Shown piece by piece: positions 44,050 to 55,717 of a stretch of 64,000 bases of DNA; the first letter of the stretch is position 1, and each line of letters begins with the position of its first letter. The notes beneath the pieces are model-generated. The model worked only from the letters and a program-made list of their open reading frames with translations. It did not search any database and was not told the origin of the DNA. Made by a program: the position numbers and the translations under genes. Location: contig MSJI02000626.1 in NCBI GenBank assembly GCA_001931905.2, positions 62,001-126,000 of the forward strand. The letters run 5' to 3'. This stretch comes from Cladosporium sp. IMV 00045. Its lineage: Eukaryota; Ascomycota; Dothideomycetes; Cladosporiales; Cladosporiaceae.

Positions 44050-45138
44050 TCATACATTGAAGAAGCATTGAGAGAAGCGTGTTTGGGATGGCGTAAATGC
44101 TTTGATTTTGGAGGTTGATACCACGTCAGCGAAGAGCTTTGTAAAATATTTGTACGATGTGGCGCTTGGGTTTGAACAATCGCAAAGAATGATCCTTTGA
44201 GAACGAGAAAGGGTTTGGATCGCTTTCAGTGTGAATTTCTCATGGGTTGGGCTGTGATACGGTTGTCTGGAGGAGCATTTTCATTGCAACGCCAGCAACT
44301 TGCTGGTTGCACATGTAGGTCTACGTCTTCTGAAGGATGGCGCATAGCATGGAATGGAGATTGATGAGAAAATACGCTCATTCTTATCAAACAGTCAATT
44401 ACTGGACCCAAAGCACAAGGTACATGCACCTCACGCAGACTTATTATATTCGTTATGATGCCTCTATTTCTGTGCCTGAGGCCCCACTTCCCTCCCGAAT
44501 CTATCGTGCCTGCCGCTTCACCTCACCTCTCCATCACACTTCTCAGGTATCTTGCGAGTCACTCCGGCACCCTAGGCGCCCTTGCAAACCTCGAGCAGGA
44601 ATATGTTCCTGGTTTGTAGATACCTTATTGGCTCAACCTTATTACAGCCTCAATGTTCGTACCACAGGAAGAGGTCAACAGAGATTCTAAAGCGACTGCC
44701 ACACATGTGAGCTTGCGAGATATGGACTTGCCACATCCACGGCAGAGCTCTTTCGCCGATACAAGAATGATTATTACGAGCAAGAACCACCAAAACACCG
44801 CATAGCCTCGCTGCCTTCGTGAGATATCCAGTCTTCGACCTGCCTCTCTGTCTTGATCAATAACATCACCACACCCACTCGTTCACACGCTCGTTTCGCC
44901 ATTGCAGTTCCGACCATTCCCAACTCTTAATAACCGGCTGACCAAAACTGCTTCAAACCAAACCATATCTCGCCACGCTCGCTGTCCGTCTCTTGATTCG
45001 TAGTCTTGGTACGTGTTTGCCTCCTTCGCCGTAGCATAGTACTGATAGTGGACAAGTACCTCGATCACCTTCGCGTCCTGACGCATATCTCTCCTTCATT
45101 CCTCCCATCACTGTTCCGTCGCCTGCATCTCCATCGTC
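44050..45138. other. Intergenic / leader region
   Basis: About 1.1 kb with no recognisable protein. The right part probably forms promoter and 5' leader of the large gene that starts at 45139. Confidence 0.45.
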
Positions 45139-48100
45139 ATGACGACTGCAGAGAAGGCTGCTAGGCGGGTCTACTCGGCCGAACAGTTGCACCGCCTGCG
45201 TGCTACGTCCTCTGCGCCCAAGTTGTGTGAAGCAATTGAGGAGCATGATGGTGAAGATGCGGAACTTGTGAAAGGTACTTTGCTGCCCTGTCTTTCCTCA
45301 CCTCCCCGACGCTCGCTCCGCTCCGCCCCTAGACCTGCTGCATCACTGCCTCATGTGGGCAAGACAACAACAAGTGATCAACAAACACGACGGCATGCTT
45401 GGCGCGCGCCGTCGCTTCACTCCTCGAAAGTAACATTTGATCGGGCACATTCACTTCTTGGACATCAATCTACGACACCCTACAATGGCGGACTCACATA
45501 TCGACGATGGCCTGGACTTCCATCTGCACTGGGTGCAGCAAGTCATTCAGACGCCAACGCCCCCAAAGCACGATCAACGTGATGATGAAGGTTCGCTGAC
45601 CGTGGATGATTCCCCAACAGAGCACGTTTTACGTGGATCCAAGTCCTTTACCGCACGCTCCTTTCGTTCTCGCACACACGTCAACAGCGTTCACTTCGCC
45701 CCAAACAAACACAACGATGAGAATATCGCCGTGTACGTCGATGCCTCGCAAGACCAGCCACAGCCGCCGGTCATTGCTACTGGCAAGCCACACGTTCTTG
45801 GGGAAATTGCCAACAATGCCATACCGCCGCGATCCGGACACTGGAGACTTCGGACCTCGCCCACTCCATCCATCCGCAAGACCAAGATCGAGGCACTGGT
45901 CAAGCACCACGGCTCACCGCAGCATGTTCGCGTCACCGCTGGTGGCCGTATTGTCCCAAGCGAGCAGTCTCCCCTCTGTCATCCACGTTTCGGCTATAGT
46001 GCCATCAAGAGCAACGGAGCTCTGATCAAGGTTGCTCCGAACCATGTCGGTAAAGCACAATGGATCAACACCACTCAAGATGGCTTTGTCGCTCAGGACG
46101 TCAATGGACGTTTGTGCCAAATCGTCAACGGCATGGTCATGCCTCTGAACGAGGAGAACGGGGCCGTGCGTCTTTATGTCCCGGCACCCAATCTCAATAT
46201 CACTCAGCCAAGTCCTGGTTCGTCAATGGCCGCACCCACCGCGACCGAGCAGCACGAATTTGCCAACAGACACAAGAGCGATTCGCAGGCGGCAAAGACG
46301 TCCGCACCGCAACCCTCGATTGCCACCCAACAGAAGGCTCTGGAGGGCGAGTACTCCAATCTTGACCAAGAGCTCAAGGAACTTAACAAGACCGAGGTGT
46401 TGCACGGTAGCACGATGAGCAAGGCTGCCAAGGACGCTCTTTTCACGAAGCGTCGCGAATTGGTCGTGAATCTGGATCGCGTACGCAAAGCGATCAAGTC
46501 GTTGAAAGAGATGCACCAAGATGCTCAAGTGCCGACATCCCCGAAAGCAATGCGCGATCGGCAGTCGATGTCGCCTCACAGAGATCGTCTGCCACCATTC
46601 CTCCAACGTAGCCGTCAGTCGAACAGCGTGAGCGCTCCACCGGCGCAAGTACCGTGGCACCCGCTTGGCCCCCCTGCCTATGGCCCGACCTCGTCGTTGC
46701 CGGTCGCACCGGTGTTCGGTGTTCAGGGCATGGTAAATCCAACTGCCCCATTCCCGGCTATGCCTTACCAGATGCCATCGCCGGGCATTTTCATGCAGCC
46801 ACCGCCATTCGACGGCTCCATGGGCGCCCCATTCCCGGCGCAGCAGGAGCCGGCAAATGGTGCTAATTTCGTTCCTGCTGCGCCAGCACCAATGCCTCAA
46901 GCTGGTATCGTCAACGGCCTGCAGTCCGGTGATCGCACGATCCCTCAGAACGATGGATCCACGTCTTCATCGGATCACAAGGTCGCTTCGCCAAGGCAGT
47001 CCCATGCTTTGCCCATCAGAGATCCGGGAACAAAGCAAGTCGCCAACGTCAAGTCAGCCTTGAACCCGATGAGCCCGGTTTACAAGCCAAGCAGCGGCGC
47101 ACGCCAGCCAGTGGGCACCGACAGACCAACTTCGACGAGAATCGAGGAAAGAGCCGCCTACGCCTCTTGCTTTGCTTCACTCCTCGCACCCGGTGGCGAA
47201 CTCATCAGCGGACCGTGACAGTCACGCCAGTCCTGTGAGAAAGAAGGTCGTCGTAGACAGCTCCAGCATCTCGAGCGTCAAAACGGCCGACTTCTTCCCG
47301 CGCAACACTCGCGAGTACTCAATGCGCAAGCATGAGTATCCCGTTTCTACGGACGAATCTGAGGACAAGGAGAACGTCGAGCCGGATCAGTATCGGCGTC
47401 CCAGCATTTCCGAGTCGCACTCTCCAATCACCCCCAAACGTGATCTTCACAACACAAATTGGAATCCAGAAATCCCTGACGGCGCTTTCGTGAAGTTCAC
47501 CTCTCCACAGACTGAAAGCTATACTGCACCCACTGTTCCACCCGGTACTCCTGTCCATGGTCGCTTCGAGGCAGAAGCAAAACAACAGATGCTGGACATT
47601 CGTGGAACTGCATGGGGAGAGCAGATTGAGTACCTCAACAGCTCACAGATGCCTGATCGGGTGGCGCACAATCTCAGCCCAAAGAGCAAGCGGAACTGGC
47701 GTTTCATCGAAGAAGATCCGAGTCGCTTCGACAGCGAGGAGACTTCATCGTCTTCCCCAATGCGCGACCACCAATGCCGTCAGGAACTTTGCGTTACCTC
47801 GAGCCCATACAAGGCGATCGAGTTTGCCTCCAAATCCCGTGCGTGGATTGAAGGCTATCAGGCAGGCCTCCACCGCAAACCTGTGGGTGCTGATCGCATG
47901 GGCGAGTTTGTCGAGGGATACTGTGCGGGCCTGCAAAACTCACAGCCCGTGACTACAGTATCGATGGGCCTGTCTGATGGCAGCCCAACGAAGCCGACCT
48001 CTCGTCGTCCGACTCCAATTCCGACTCCAACAAACGCACACTCATCTGACTTCTCCACCGAGAAGGCTCGCCCTCTCATGGAGCTCAACATGCAGAGCCT

Positions 48101-49105
48101 GGACTCTCTCAAGCAAGCCGTCTACTGTCCCCAGAATGAGAACGCGCTCATGACGCCGGTTTTAGACAGCTGTCGCGGCAACGAAGGCGCTCTTCATCTT
48201 GGTGCATGGCAGAAGCGTCATGAAGCTGTTGGAGGAGCTGTACCGCATCACCCAGTGTTCCCGCAGCGCTCGTCCTCGCTGATGGACCGTCAGCCTGGTC
48301 ATGGTCAACAGATGGACGCTGGCGACAACTTCGACAAAGGTGGCAAGGGCTCTTTGCAAATACCGGATCGCACGCTTATGGACACCAGCACTTGCAAGCA
48401 CCTGGAGCTCCCACCTTGGCTCCAGTTCAGCCTCGCGCCGCCAGTGGACCCGTCCACCCTGCCAACCGCGTCACCAGCATGACCAGCATCGACTCCACCT
48501 TGTACCGCCCATGGGCAGGAAACGGACCTCGCGTCATCAGCCCGTTCGACTGGAAGTCGCAAAGCTCCGTTGCCCACGCCGCCAACCTCGCGACTGGCTT
48601 CTTCGCGCACTCCCAATACGATGGTACGGCAATGGACCTCGACACCGATGAGAATGCCATACTGACGCACGCCGTTGGCTTCTCAGGCAATTCCAACAGC
48701 AACAACGCCGGGACACAACCGCCATCCAAGACCTGGCAGCACCGAGGCGCCTCGCTCGACGGCGTTGACAGTCCAACCACCAGCCCGATCGGCCCGGCGC
48801 CCGTCTCACCGAACCTGTCCCCCACCACTTCCCCGAGGATGAAACCGGCGCGCAGCAAGAAAGGCACCGACAGCCCGAGCAAGAAGTCTTCGCCTACCAA
48901 AAGCCCATCGCCCGCAAAGGCCAAGTTCGAGCACATCGCCCGGAAAGTCGGCATCAGCGTGTCGGCGGAGCAGCGCGAGTGCAGCGGTGGCGGTGCAGCC
49001 TCGCCGCCGTCGAAGAGAAAGTGGAAGGACATCTGGGCCGGCTCGAAGAAGAGCGGAAGCAAGGATGACAGTGCCACTGAAGGCGGCGCTTCGCCGGCGC
49101 ACTGA
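45139..49105 (+). CDS. Large protein of unknown function; reading frame shifts twice
   Basis: I do not recognise the family. Exon 1 (45139-45274) gives MTTAEKAARRVYSAEQLHRL and a short acidic end; after a 346-bp intron, exon 2 starts at 45621 with EHVLRGSKSFTARSFRSRTH. One frame is then open to 47217 and contains a coiled coil near 46350-46510 and a Pro/Met-rich middle. Coding then clearly moves to the next frame (about 47100-47170 up to 48350-48400), with the well-ordered motif AWIEGYQAGLHRKPVGADRM and a related repeat GEFVEGYCAGLQ. It then returns to the first frame up to the TGA at 49103. The last part is Ser/Pro/Lys-rich. I found no introns with acceptable borders that bridge the shifts. 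About 1200 residues in total if joined. An alternative start inside intron 1 (ATG at 45485) would add a different N-terminus. Confidence 0.6.
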
Positions 49106-50850
49106 AATGTCAGTTCGGACGATGAGACCAACGACGGCGACTGGTTGCCATCATCATCGTGTTTTCTTGACATGCATGATCCACATGCACGCACTACACC
49201 CTCAGGATACTTTCCACAACAGCGTTGGCTATTGTGCAATTACCGGCATGGATTTTCAGCAGAGGACACCGACATCAGCATCGACATGAATTGTTTCCCA
49301 ACTCGCCCTCATCATTTCAATTTGACTCCAACAAACCGAACAACAACGCATCATCGCAGCTCTGGAACAGATTACGCAAGCAACGCTCATCATTCGAATT
49401 GTTACCATTGCGGAGCAAAAAGCACAAGTCCAAATTCTCAGATCAGTTTTGAACAAAGTGTCATTTTCTTTTCTACTTTTCTTTCCTTCTTTCTCTTTGG
49501 CTCTTCTTTGCTTTGTCAGCGCAGAGTTTCCTCTCCGGCAGATTGAGATGGCAGATGGGTATGGTGAATCAGCATGGGACCGCGCTAGGCTTTCTTGTCT
49601 TCGGCAGTTTGGAGATCGGCATGGCGGAGTGGCATGACAGATTAATAAGGCAGATCAGCATGGCAGATTGATGATATAAAAGTTGCCGAAGCATCATGTT
49701 GGTAATGGTTAATGTCTGATAATGCGCTGCTGCATTTGTGGTGATCCGTAATTGGCATCTGTAGAACTAGTTTCTGGTTATTTTGAATGCACAACTTTTT
49801 CCTCTGACAAAAGGACCCTGTCTGTTTTTCTTTCCAAACAGCAACGGGCAAAAGGCCGTGTTGGGTGACGCGGCTATGAGCGCTGCAGTCCACGAAAGTA
49901 GAAATACCAACGCCCTTTAAAGACGAGGAGTGAAGCCCAAAGTGGAGCAAAAAGACCAATCGAACCCAAGGCCTTGGTGAAGAAACATGAAGATCTTCCG
50001 CTCACGGGACATGATCCGTCCCGCTAGGAGGTAGCAATTCCTTTCACGATCGAAGTGGAGCCCGGCAAACGGGGTGAACGGGCTTGCAGCGGGAATTGAA
50101 GGGGTGGTGCGAGCCCCTTTTGTGCGCCGGCGTCGTGGCTTTGCTCCGCGCGCTTGGGTGAAGATCTCACGCGCGGGTTGTGTAGAAGTGTATCTTGCCT
50201 GTGAGGATTCAGGGCACTTGCTTTCTCCCCCAGGATTGATTGTTTCACCCTCGCCGCCGCCCCCATACGCCACCCATTCTTACTGTCAGCAGTCGTCGAT
50301 TTACTGGTATTGGTACTGTTGTATTAATCTACATACGGTATTACTGGTACCTCAAGTCTTTGGAGCTGCTCTCGACTCTCTGGATCCCCAGCTGCCGGCG
50401 CTGTGTCAGGTCAAGGTCAAGCCAGGTCTGCAGCAACATTCCCTCCGCACATCCGAGGCTGGCTGCGTGCGTGTGTGCTGTCCTGCCGCAAACACCAACC
50501 GCCAACAACGCCGCCATACAGCTCATCCTATTATTATAACAAATTCCACCAGCTGCTCGTCAGCTTGCGCGCAGCTCGACCGGTGAGCTTGCGACCTGCG
50601 CAAGTCCATCCAGCCTTGGGGGTCGCCTGGCCCTGAATTCTTATATACCTCTGCCCTTCCCCGCCAGCCAGCCACAATAATAGACCAGGGACCTGCTCCT
50701 TGATCCTAATACTATCAGCGCCAGCCCTTTGCCGAAAGCTAAGCATTTGGCCTCAAACACCGACTCGCCATATTATTACCAGGGGTCCGTTCCTCTCGGG
50801 ATCACTTTTCGGGACAGAGTCGCATACAGCAAACCCCACACGAAACAATA
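49106..50850. other. Intergenic / leader region
   Basis: About 1.7 kb without a supported gene. It includes a pyrimidine-rich stretch near 49465-49510 and the promoter and leader of the RING protein gene. Confidence 0.45.
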
Positions 50851-52797
50851 ATGTCCAGCTACTCCATCAGGCCATCGTCGCGGCGGCCGAGCACGCAAGC
50901 CTCGGTCCAGTCGCACCAGAGCGTGTCGAGCTCCTACTCTTCCGGCGGCAACACAAACCTGTCGCCTCCGCCACCGGAAACGCGCAGGAGCCCGTCCGGC
51001 GGTGCCGCCACCAGCGTTTCAACCCAGATCGCCCTCCGCAACATGCGAAGGCTCGAGGCCCGCCGCAACATGGAGGAAAACCACTATCTAAACCAGAAAG
51101 CCCGCAACGCCAATCTCAACTCGCCCGTGGATCTGCGAGCGCTGGATTATGTCTCCAAGTATGACGACAATCTGGTTTGCCCGATATGTCGCTGTCCGCT
51201 GGTCGATCCTGTGCTGCTCATGGACTGTGATCACTGCTTCTGTCGAGAATGCATCCGTCAGACTTGGACGACGTATTCACCGCTGGGTCCCAAGGGAGAT
51301 TGCCCAACCTGCCGCATGCCGGCGAAGCTGGGCCCGCGAGCATCGACCAGCAAAATCCTCGTCAACATTCTCGACGATCTAGTCGTCAAGTGCCCAAAGC
51401 ACGAGAATGGATGCAAAGCCGAACTCAAGCGCGGCGAAGTGCAAGACCACATCGCCATATATTGCAGCTACGCCATGGTGGAGTGCAAAGATTCAAATTG
51501 CGGGCAGTCGGTGCGCAGGAAAGACTACGAGCAAGGATGTCTGCACTACAACGTCAGCTGTGAAAGCTGTCAGCAAAGTATGCCCAAAGCCGAGCTCGAG
51601 ACGCATTGGCAGCTTCAGTGTCCCGACCGGCAGATCCAATGCGAGCTGTGCAATTCGACAATCTACCACCGAGACCGAGAAGAGCACCGCAAACAAGCCT
51701 GCCCGGCAGCCAGCGTGCCGTGTCCAGGTGCTTCTTTGGGCTGTACGAGCAAGAGCAAGCGGGCTCATGTCGAAATCCACGCCAAAGGATGCGCGCTTGC
51801 AAAACTCGCTCCCGTGCTCGAGGCTCAGAAGCAGCGAATGGACGAGCAGGAATCCGCGCAGAAGACCATCACGCGGAAACTGGAGATTCTAGAGACCGGA
51901 TTCACGGCCATGCAAGACATCATCTCGACAAAGCAATCCGCCACTCCCAACAACGCCAGCACCGAAACCTTGATCGTGCCCACGCGCAACCGCGCAGAAA
52001 GCTCTGCAACAATAAGCACGAGCGCCGCATCGGCCGACGATTACGACTTCCCAATACCACCCTCCATCCGGGGCTCAACAGCAGTGGACCCCGAGAACGC
52101 CCACCCTTCACCAACAACACCCCTCCCCCCTCCAAACACAGACCCGCACCTCTTCCCCGACCGACCCGTCCCCAGCGCCCCCGGGCCCCGACCCACCAAC
52201 CTCCCACCCCCAACAAGCATAGACTTCGACCTCGCCTCCCCCTTCCCTCCCACCAACGATCCCTCCTCTGCGGAAACAGGCCCCTACGCCTCCCCCCTCC
52301 ACCACCTCCTGAGCATGCACGAGAACCTGCGCGAGGAAATGACCCGCATCAGCACCGCGCTGCAGGAGCTCGACGGCCGGCATTCCATGCAGATCCTTAA
52401 CGAGAACCTGCGCATGCGCGACGAGATCGCCTATCTCGGCGGCCAGGTCGCGGGTGTGAACAGGCAGGTTCACTGGCTGACTTCGAGCCAGTTGCAGCGG
52501 CAGCAGGGAGGAGGTTCTTCGAGCGCCGGCGGCGGCACGCCAACGACCGCGCGCGCGCATGCTTCGGCTAGGGATATAAGCAGCAACGCAGGTGGCGAGA
52601 GCGCGAGCGCCAGTCGCGGAGGGGCGGGGAGTGGTGGAGCAGGCGGCGTGGAAGTCGCTGTCAACGCTATGAGCACGGCGGCGACTGCTCTTCGCGGCGC
52701 GGCGAGGGTGGTCAATGTCGGCGGGCAGGGGCAGGGGCCGACTTCTCCTGGGGCGATGAGGAGGGGGACGAGTGAGGAGGGGAGGACGAAACTTTGA
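50851..52797 (+). CDS. RING finger protein with TRAF-type zinc fingers
   Basis: A single-exon 648-residue protein. A Ser-rich N-terminus is followed by a C3HC4 RING at about residues 110-154 (CPICRCPLVDPVL, DCDHCFCRECI, CPTC). Next come several TRAF-type zinc-finger units (about 180-320) with the pattern C-P-x-x-x-x-G-C and H-x-x-x-C, for example CPKHENGCKAELKRGE and CPGASLGC. A coiled coil at about 325-355 leads into a Pro-rich linker, a second coiled coil (about 485-540, LREEMTRISTALQELDGRH), and a Gly/Ser/Ala-rich tail. The layout equals that of TRAF-like E3 ubiquitin ligases but without a MATH domain. Such proteins are found across filamentous fungi; the substrate and pathway are unknown. 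Confidence 0.87.
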   Translation: MSSYSIRPSSRRPSTQASVQSHQSVSSSYSSGGNTNLSPPPPETRRSPSGGAATSVSTQIALRNMRRLEARRNMEENHYLNQKARNANLNSPVDLRALDYVSKYDDNLVCPICRCPLVDPVLLMDCDHCFCRECIRQTWTTYSPLGPKGDCPTCRMPAKLGPRASTSKILVNILDDLVVKCPKHENGCKAELKRGEVQDHIAIYCSYAMVECKDSNCGQSVRRKDYEQGCLHYNVSCESCQQSMPKAELETHWQLQCPDRQIQCELCNSTIYHRDREEHRKQACPAASVPCPGASLGCTSKSKRAHVEIHAKGCALAKLAPVLEAQKQRMDEQESAQKTITRKLEILETGFTAMQDIISTKQSATPNNASTETLIVPTRNRAESSATISTSAASADDYDFPIPPSIRGSTAVDPENAHPSPTTPLPPPNTDPHLFPDRPVPSAPGPRPTNLPPPTSIDFDLASPFPPTNDPSSAETGPYASPLHHLLSMHENLREEMTRISTALQELDGRHSMQILNENLRMRDEIAYLGGQVAGVNRQVHWLTSSQLQRQQGGGSSSAGGGTPTTARAHASARDISSNAGGESASASRGGAGSGGAGGVEVAVNAMSTAATALRGAARVVNVGGQGQGPTSPGAMRRGTSEEGRTKL

Positions 52798-55054
52798 ATT
52801 CGATTTGGATTGATGGGATTGGCATGAACATTCTTTTTCCTTTTTCCTTTCTCTGATTGATGGGATGGGATAGCAAGACGTGCATCTCTTTTCTTCTATT
52901 TTCCAGTTTCATTTATTTTCTATACCTGAACAATCGTGGCTAGCTGCGAAGGACGATACTTTCACCCATTTGGTCTTATTCTCTCTTCGGAGAAAGGCAT
53001 TCTTACCTATTCCGATCTTTCAGATGATGAACATCGTATCTCTGACATACTTCACAAAGAACGCAGTACACCGGAGTCTTACTCTTTCCTGAAATCCGAG
53101 AGACGAAGAACACTTCCGAACCCCCTACAATTATCGGCAAGGACGAAAGGCAAGGCGAGAAAACGAGATAGCAGTCCAAGCCGAAAAACCGTCAATATCC
53201 ATATCAAGACTCAACCAAAAAGAATCAACAGAAAGGATTCAAGAAATCCAGAACGCCCTACCTCTACGACGCTCACTCAGTAATCCCAACAGCAGCCCTA
53301 CCCACCGTCCCCAAGACCGTCTTACCAAGCAAAAAGAACTACCGGTGGTGGTGGTTCGATAGCTTAAGAAACTAAAATTATAATATATAATCTCAGCCTT
53401 ACCGTTGTAAGTTCAGGAAAAACGCCCCCCCAAGCAAGCCAATGGTTCGAAAGAGGCGCGTGTAGGTCTCAGAGCTTAACGCCACGGTTTTGCCTTACAA
53501 GGCAAAGTATAATGTAAGGAGGAACACGGCAGCAGTGGTAGACTGACTGACAAACCTAGCAGTCCAAGGCAAATGTTCAAACACCTGCAATCGAGAGCTC
53601 GCATGGATCATGGAGCGTTCCGCAACCGTGGACCGGGAATTCAGCAGTGCAGCGTCCGGCGTACAAGAAAAAAGAAGCAAAGACAAGGAGAGAACGGCCA
53701 CAGACTCACAACAGCGAGATTCTAGACCGCAGTCGTTGACAAGGACTCGGAAACGACAGGGCTGACCACCTTTCATCACCTGCCTTGGCTTTATATTGCC
53801 CTTTTCAAGCCCACGCGGCCGGGGGACTCGCGCGTGGGATCGTCTGGCAGTCTGGGAGTCGGGGTCGTAAGGCTGGGCAATATGTCTCATGTGTTGATGA
53901 TGGAACCTGGTAGAAGCGCGGTGAGAGGTCTTGATTATATTGAGGGGAAAGGGCTTGTGAGAAGGTGGATCACGAGTGAACTCGATGATAGCTTGTATTG
54001 AAGAAGATGTGTCGATAAGCCATACATGTACGAGTTCTGCAAATCATAATGCTTCACTAGCCAAATAGATCTGTCTTGATGCCTACAATCTGTACAACAG
54101 CCAGGACGGCAACAATAAATGCAGTCAATACCCTACTCTTGGCCCAATATTAATAAATACAAGACGGATCTGGCACGCTTCGCGACAGGGCAGCGAGTCG
54201 AGTCGCCACGGGATGTGCCTTTGACACCACATGCCGTTGCCTAGTGCCGGAAGTGGCAAGCCGGCCGGTCGCGAACCAATCTTGGCCAATTCACAAAACG
54301 TCGGGCTTGGTAGGTAAGGCTACCTTCTGGTAGGGTAGTAGGCAGGCCGAAAGAAAGGAGAACTTTGCCTCGGAGTTGAGATCCGGTGGTGAAATGAACT
54401 CGGGAAAGTGGTAAAATGTGCGCGTCTTGTCTGAGTCTTCGAGTTACTCGATTGTGCGATTTGTATTTGGTGGGTATTTCTACGAAAAAAAGAATATGCT
54501 TTGCTAACTAATGCAATGCAAGAGATGCTGCAAAAATAGTAGAAGAGACAAAAATCAGCGCCCGTGCCGAGTTCCGACAGTCTAAGTCTAAGAATAGTGA
54601 ATCTCTCTTCCAAAGCCTCCCATTATTCAACTTCTTCGCTATCCTGCCCTCCGCGGAGTCTACTTCCTAGGTGAAGAGTTCCGTTCGTGTTTCTGCGTTG
54701 GCATATGCGGGCAACGCTTGTGCTAACATGGCGGGTTTCGAGCGTCCGGTGGCAAGAATGCAGTAATTGCCTTATGGGTCCAGTCTTTTCTGAACATGTC
54801 CAATTTCCAGGCTCCCCGTTTGTCGCTTTGGCGGTGTCGATGGGATTGAGATAATGATAAAAAGAACAATAAAAAGAACAAACTGCGCGCTTGTGTGGCT
54901 GGAAAGAGAAAAAGAACAGAGGTGCTTATTCGTGAATGTATCCATGCCATACGTATTACAACCAGGTTTTGCGGTGGAGGAAAAATAGTAGGTGTGCGTC
55001 TGTGTCGCGTCATGCGTGCTTCTTCTGCTTCTTCTTCTTCTTCTTCTAAGTTGC
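52798..55054. other. Gene-poor intergenic region
   Basis: About 2.3 kb. The longest open frames start from GTG or lack any domain, and I support none as a gene. A short AT-rich piece lies at 53370-53395. Confidence 0.45.
55018..55047. repeat. (TTC)n microsatellite
   Basis: A near-perfect run of TTC/CTT triplets in the 3' flank of the GPI-protein gene. Confidence 0.75.
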
Positions 55055-55717
55055 TCAAAGCAGCAGCATGCCGACGAAAGAAGTGACGCCGAGGAGACCC
55101 ATGCCGACGGCGAGCTTGCCGCCAGCGCTCTCGTCGTCGGAGCCGTCGCGACCCTTGCCGCTGCCGCTGGTGGCGGTGCAGGAGCCGGTGTTGTCGAGCT
55201 TGTCGACGCCGGCGGTGACGTCGGCGGAGTGCGTGGCCATGGAAGCGGTGTTGTAGGTGGATGATTGCGCGGTTTCGGTCGAGGTGCCGGCGGCGGACCA
55301 GCTGGTCGAGTCGGTGCAGGTGGCGGATTCGGCAATGTCGCAGGTCATGTCCATCTCGAAGTCGAGTCCGTCGGTGGCCGTGCTGCCGTGGAAGTGTACT
55401 TGGCTGGGGCCGACGGTCATGGTCATGGTCTGTCATTGAAAGTTAGTATCTTGCAAGTAAAATACGATCCGGTCGCGGCGCAAAGGGTGGGTTCGTACAG
55501 GTCCATCAGAGCCGCAGATGCCTGCGAATGCCTCGCCTGAGCCGGCAGATGTGCATTGCAGAGCGAGAATGGTGGTGCCAGGGCAAGAATCGACCACGGA
55601 GCCAGCGTAGGCGAATTCACCAGCTCCAGTGCCGGGTTCAATCCATGAGACCTCGGTGGACTGCGCGAAGGCGAAAGAGAAAAGGAGAGAGATAGCGAGA
55701 GTAACGAGCGAAAGCAT
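55055..55717 (-). CDS. Small GPI-anchored cell-surface protein
   Basis: Two exons: 55717-55499 and 55429-55055 (69-bp intron with a perfect TACTAAC branch point), 197 residues. A signal peptide (LVTLAISLLFSFAFAQ) is followed by a compact domain with AGSVVDSCPGTTILALQCTS, ICGSDGP and TMTMTVGPSQVHF, a pattern I know from a family of small ascomycete GPI proteins of unknown function. A Ser/Thr-rich linker then leads to the C-terminal hydrophobic tail (LAVGMGLLGVTSFVGMLLL), typical of GPI attachment signals. It would be carried to the plasma membrane or wall. A (TTC)n run lies just after the stop codon in the 3' flank. Confidence 0.85.

Noticed and set aside
45437..45620. Open stretch with ATG at 45485 before the second exon of the large gene
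   Set aside because: Kept as an alternative start only; the exon 1 to 45621 junction joins in phase and gives a continuous acidic-to-basic N-terminus, so I prefer the intron.
52936..53283. 115-codon + frame after the RING gene
   Set aside because: Starts at GTG, no ATG near the front, basic low-complexity sequence without a domain.
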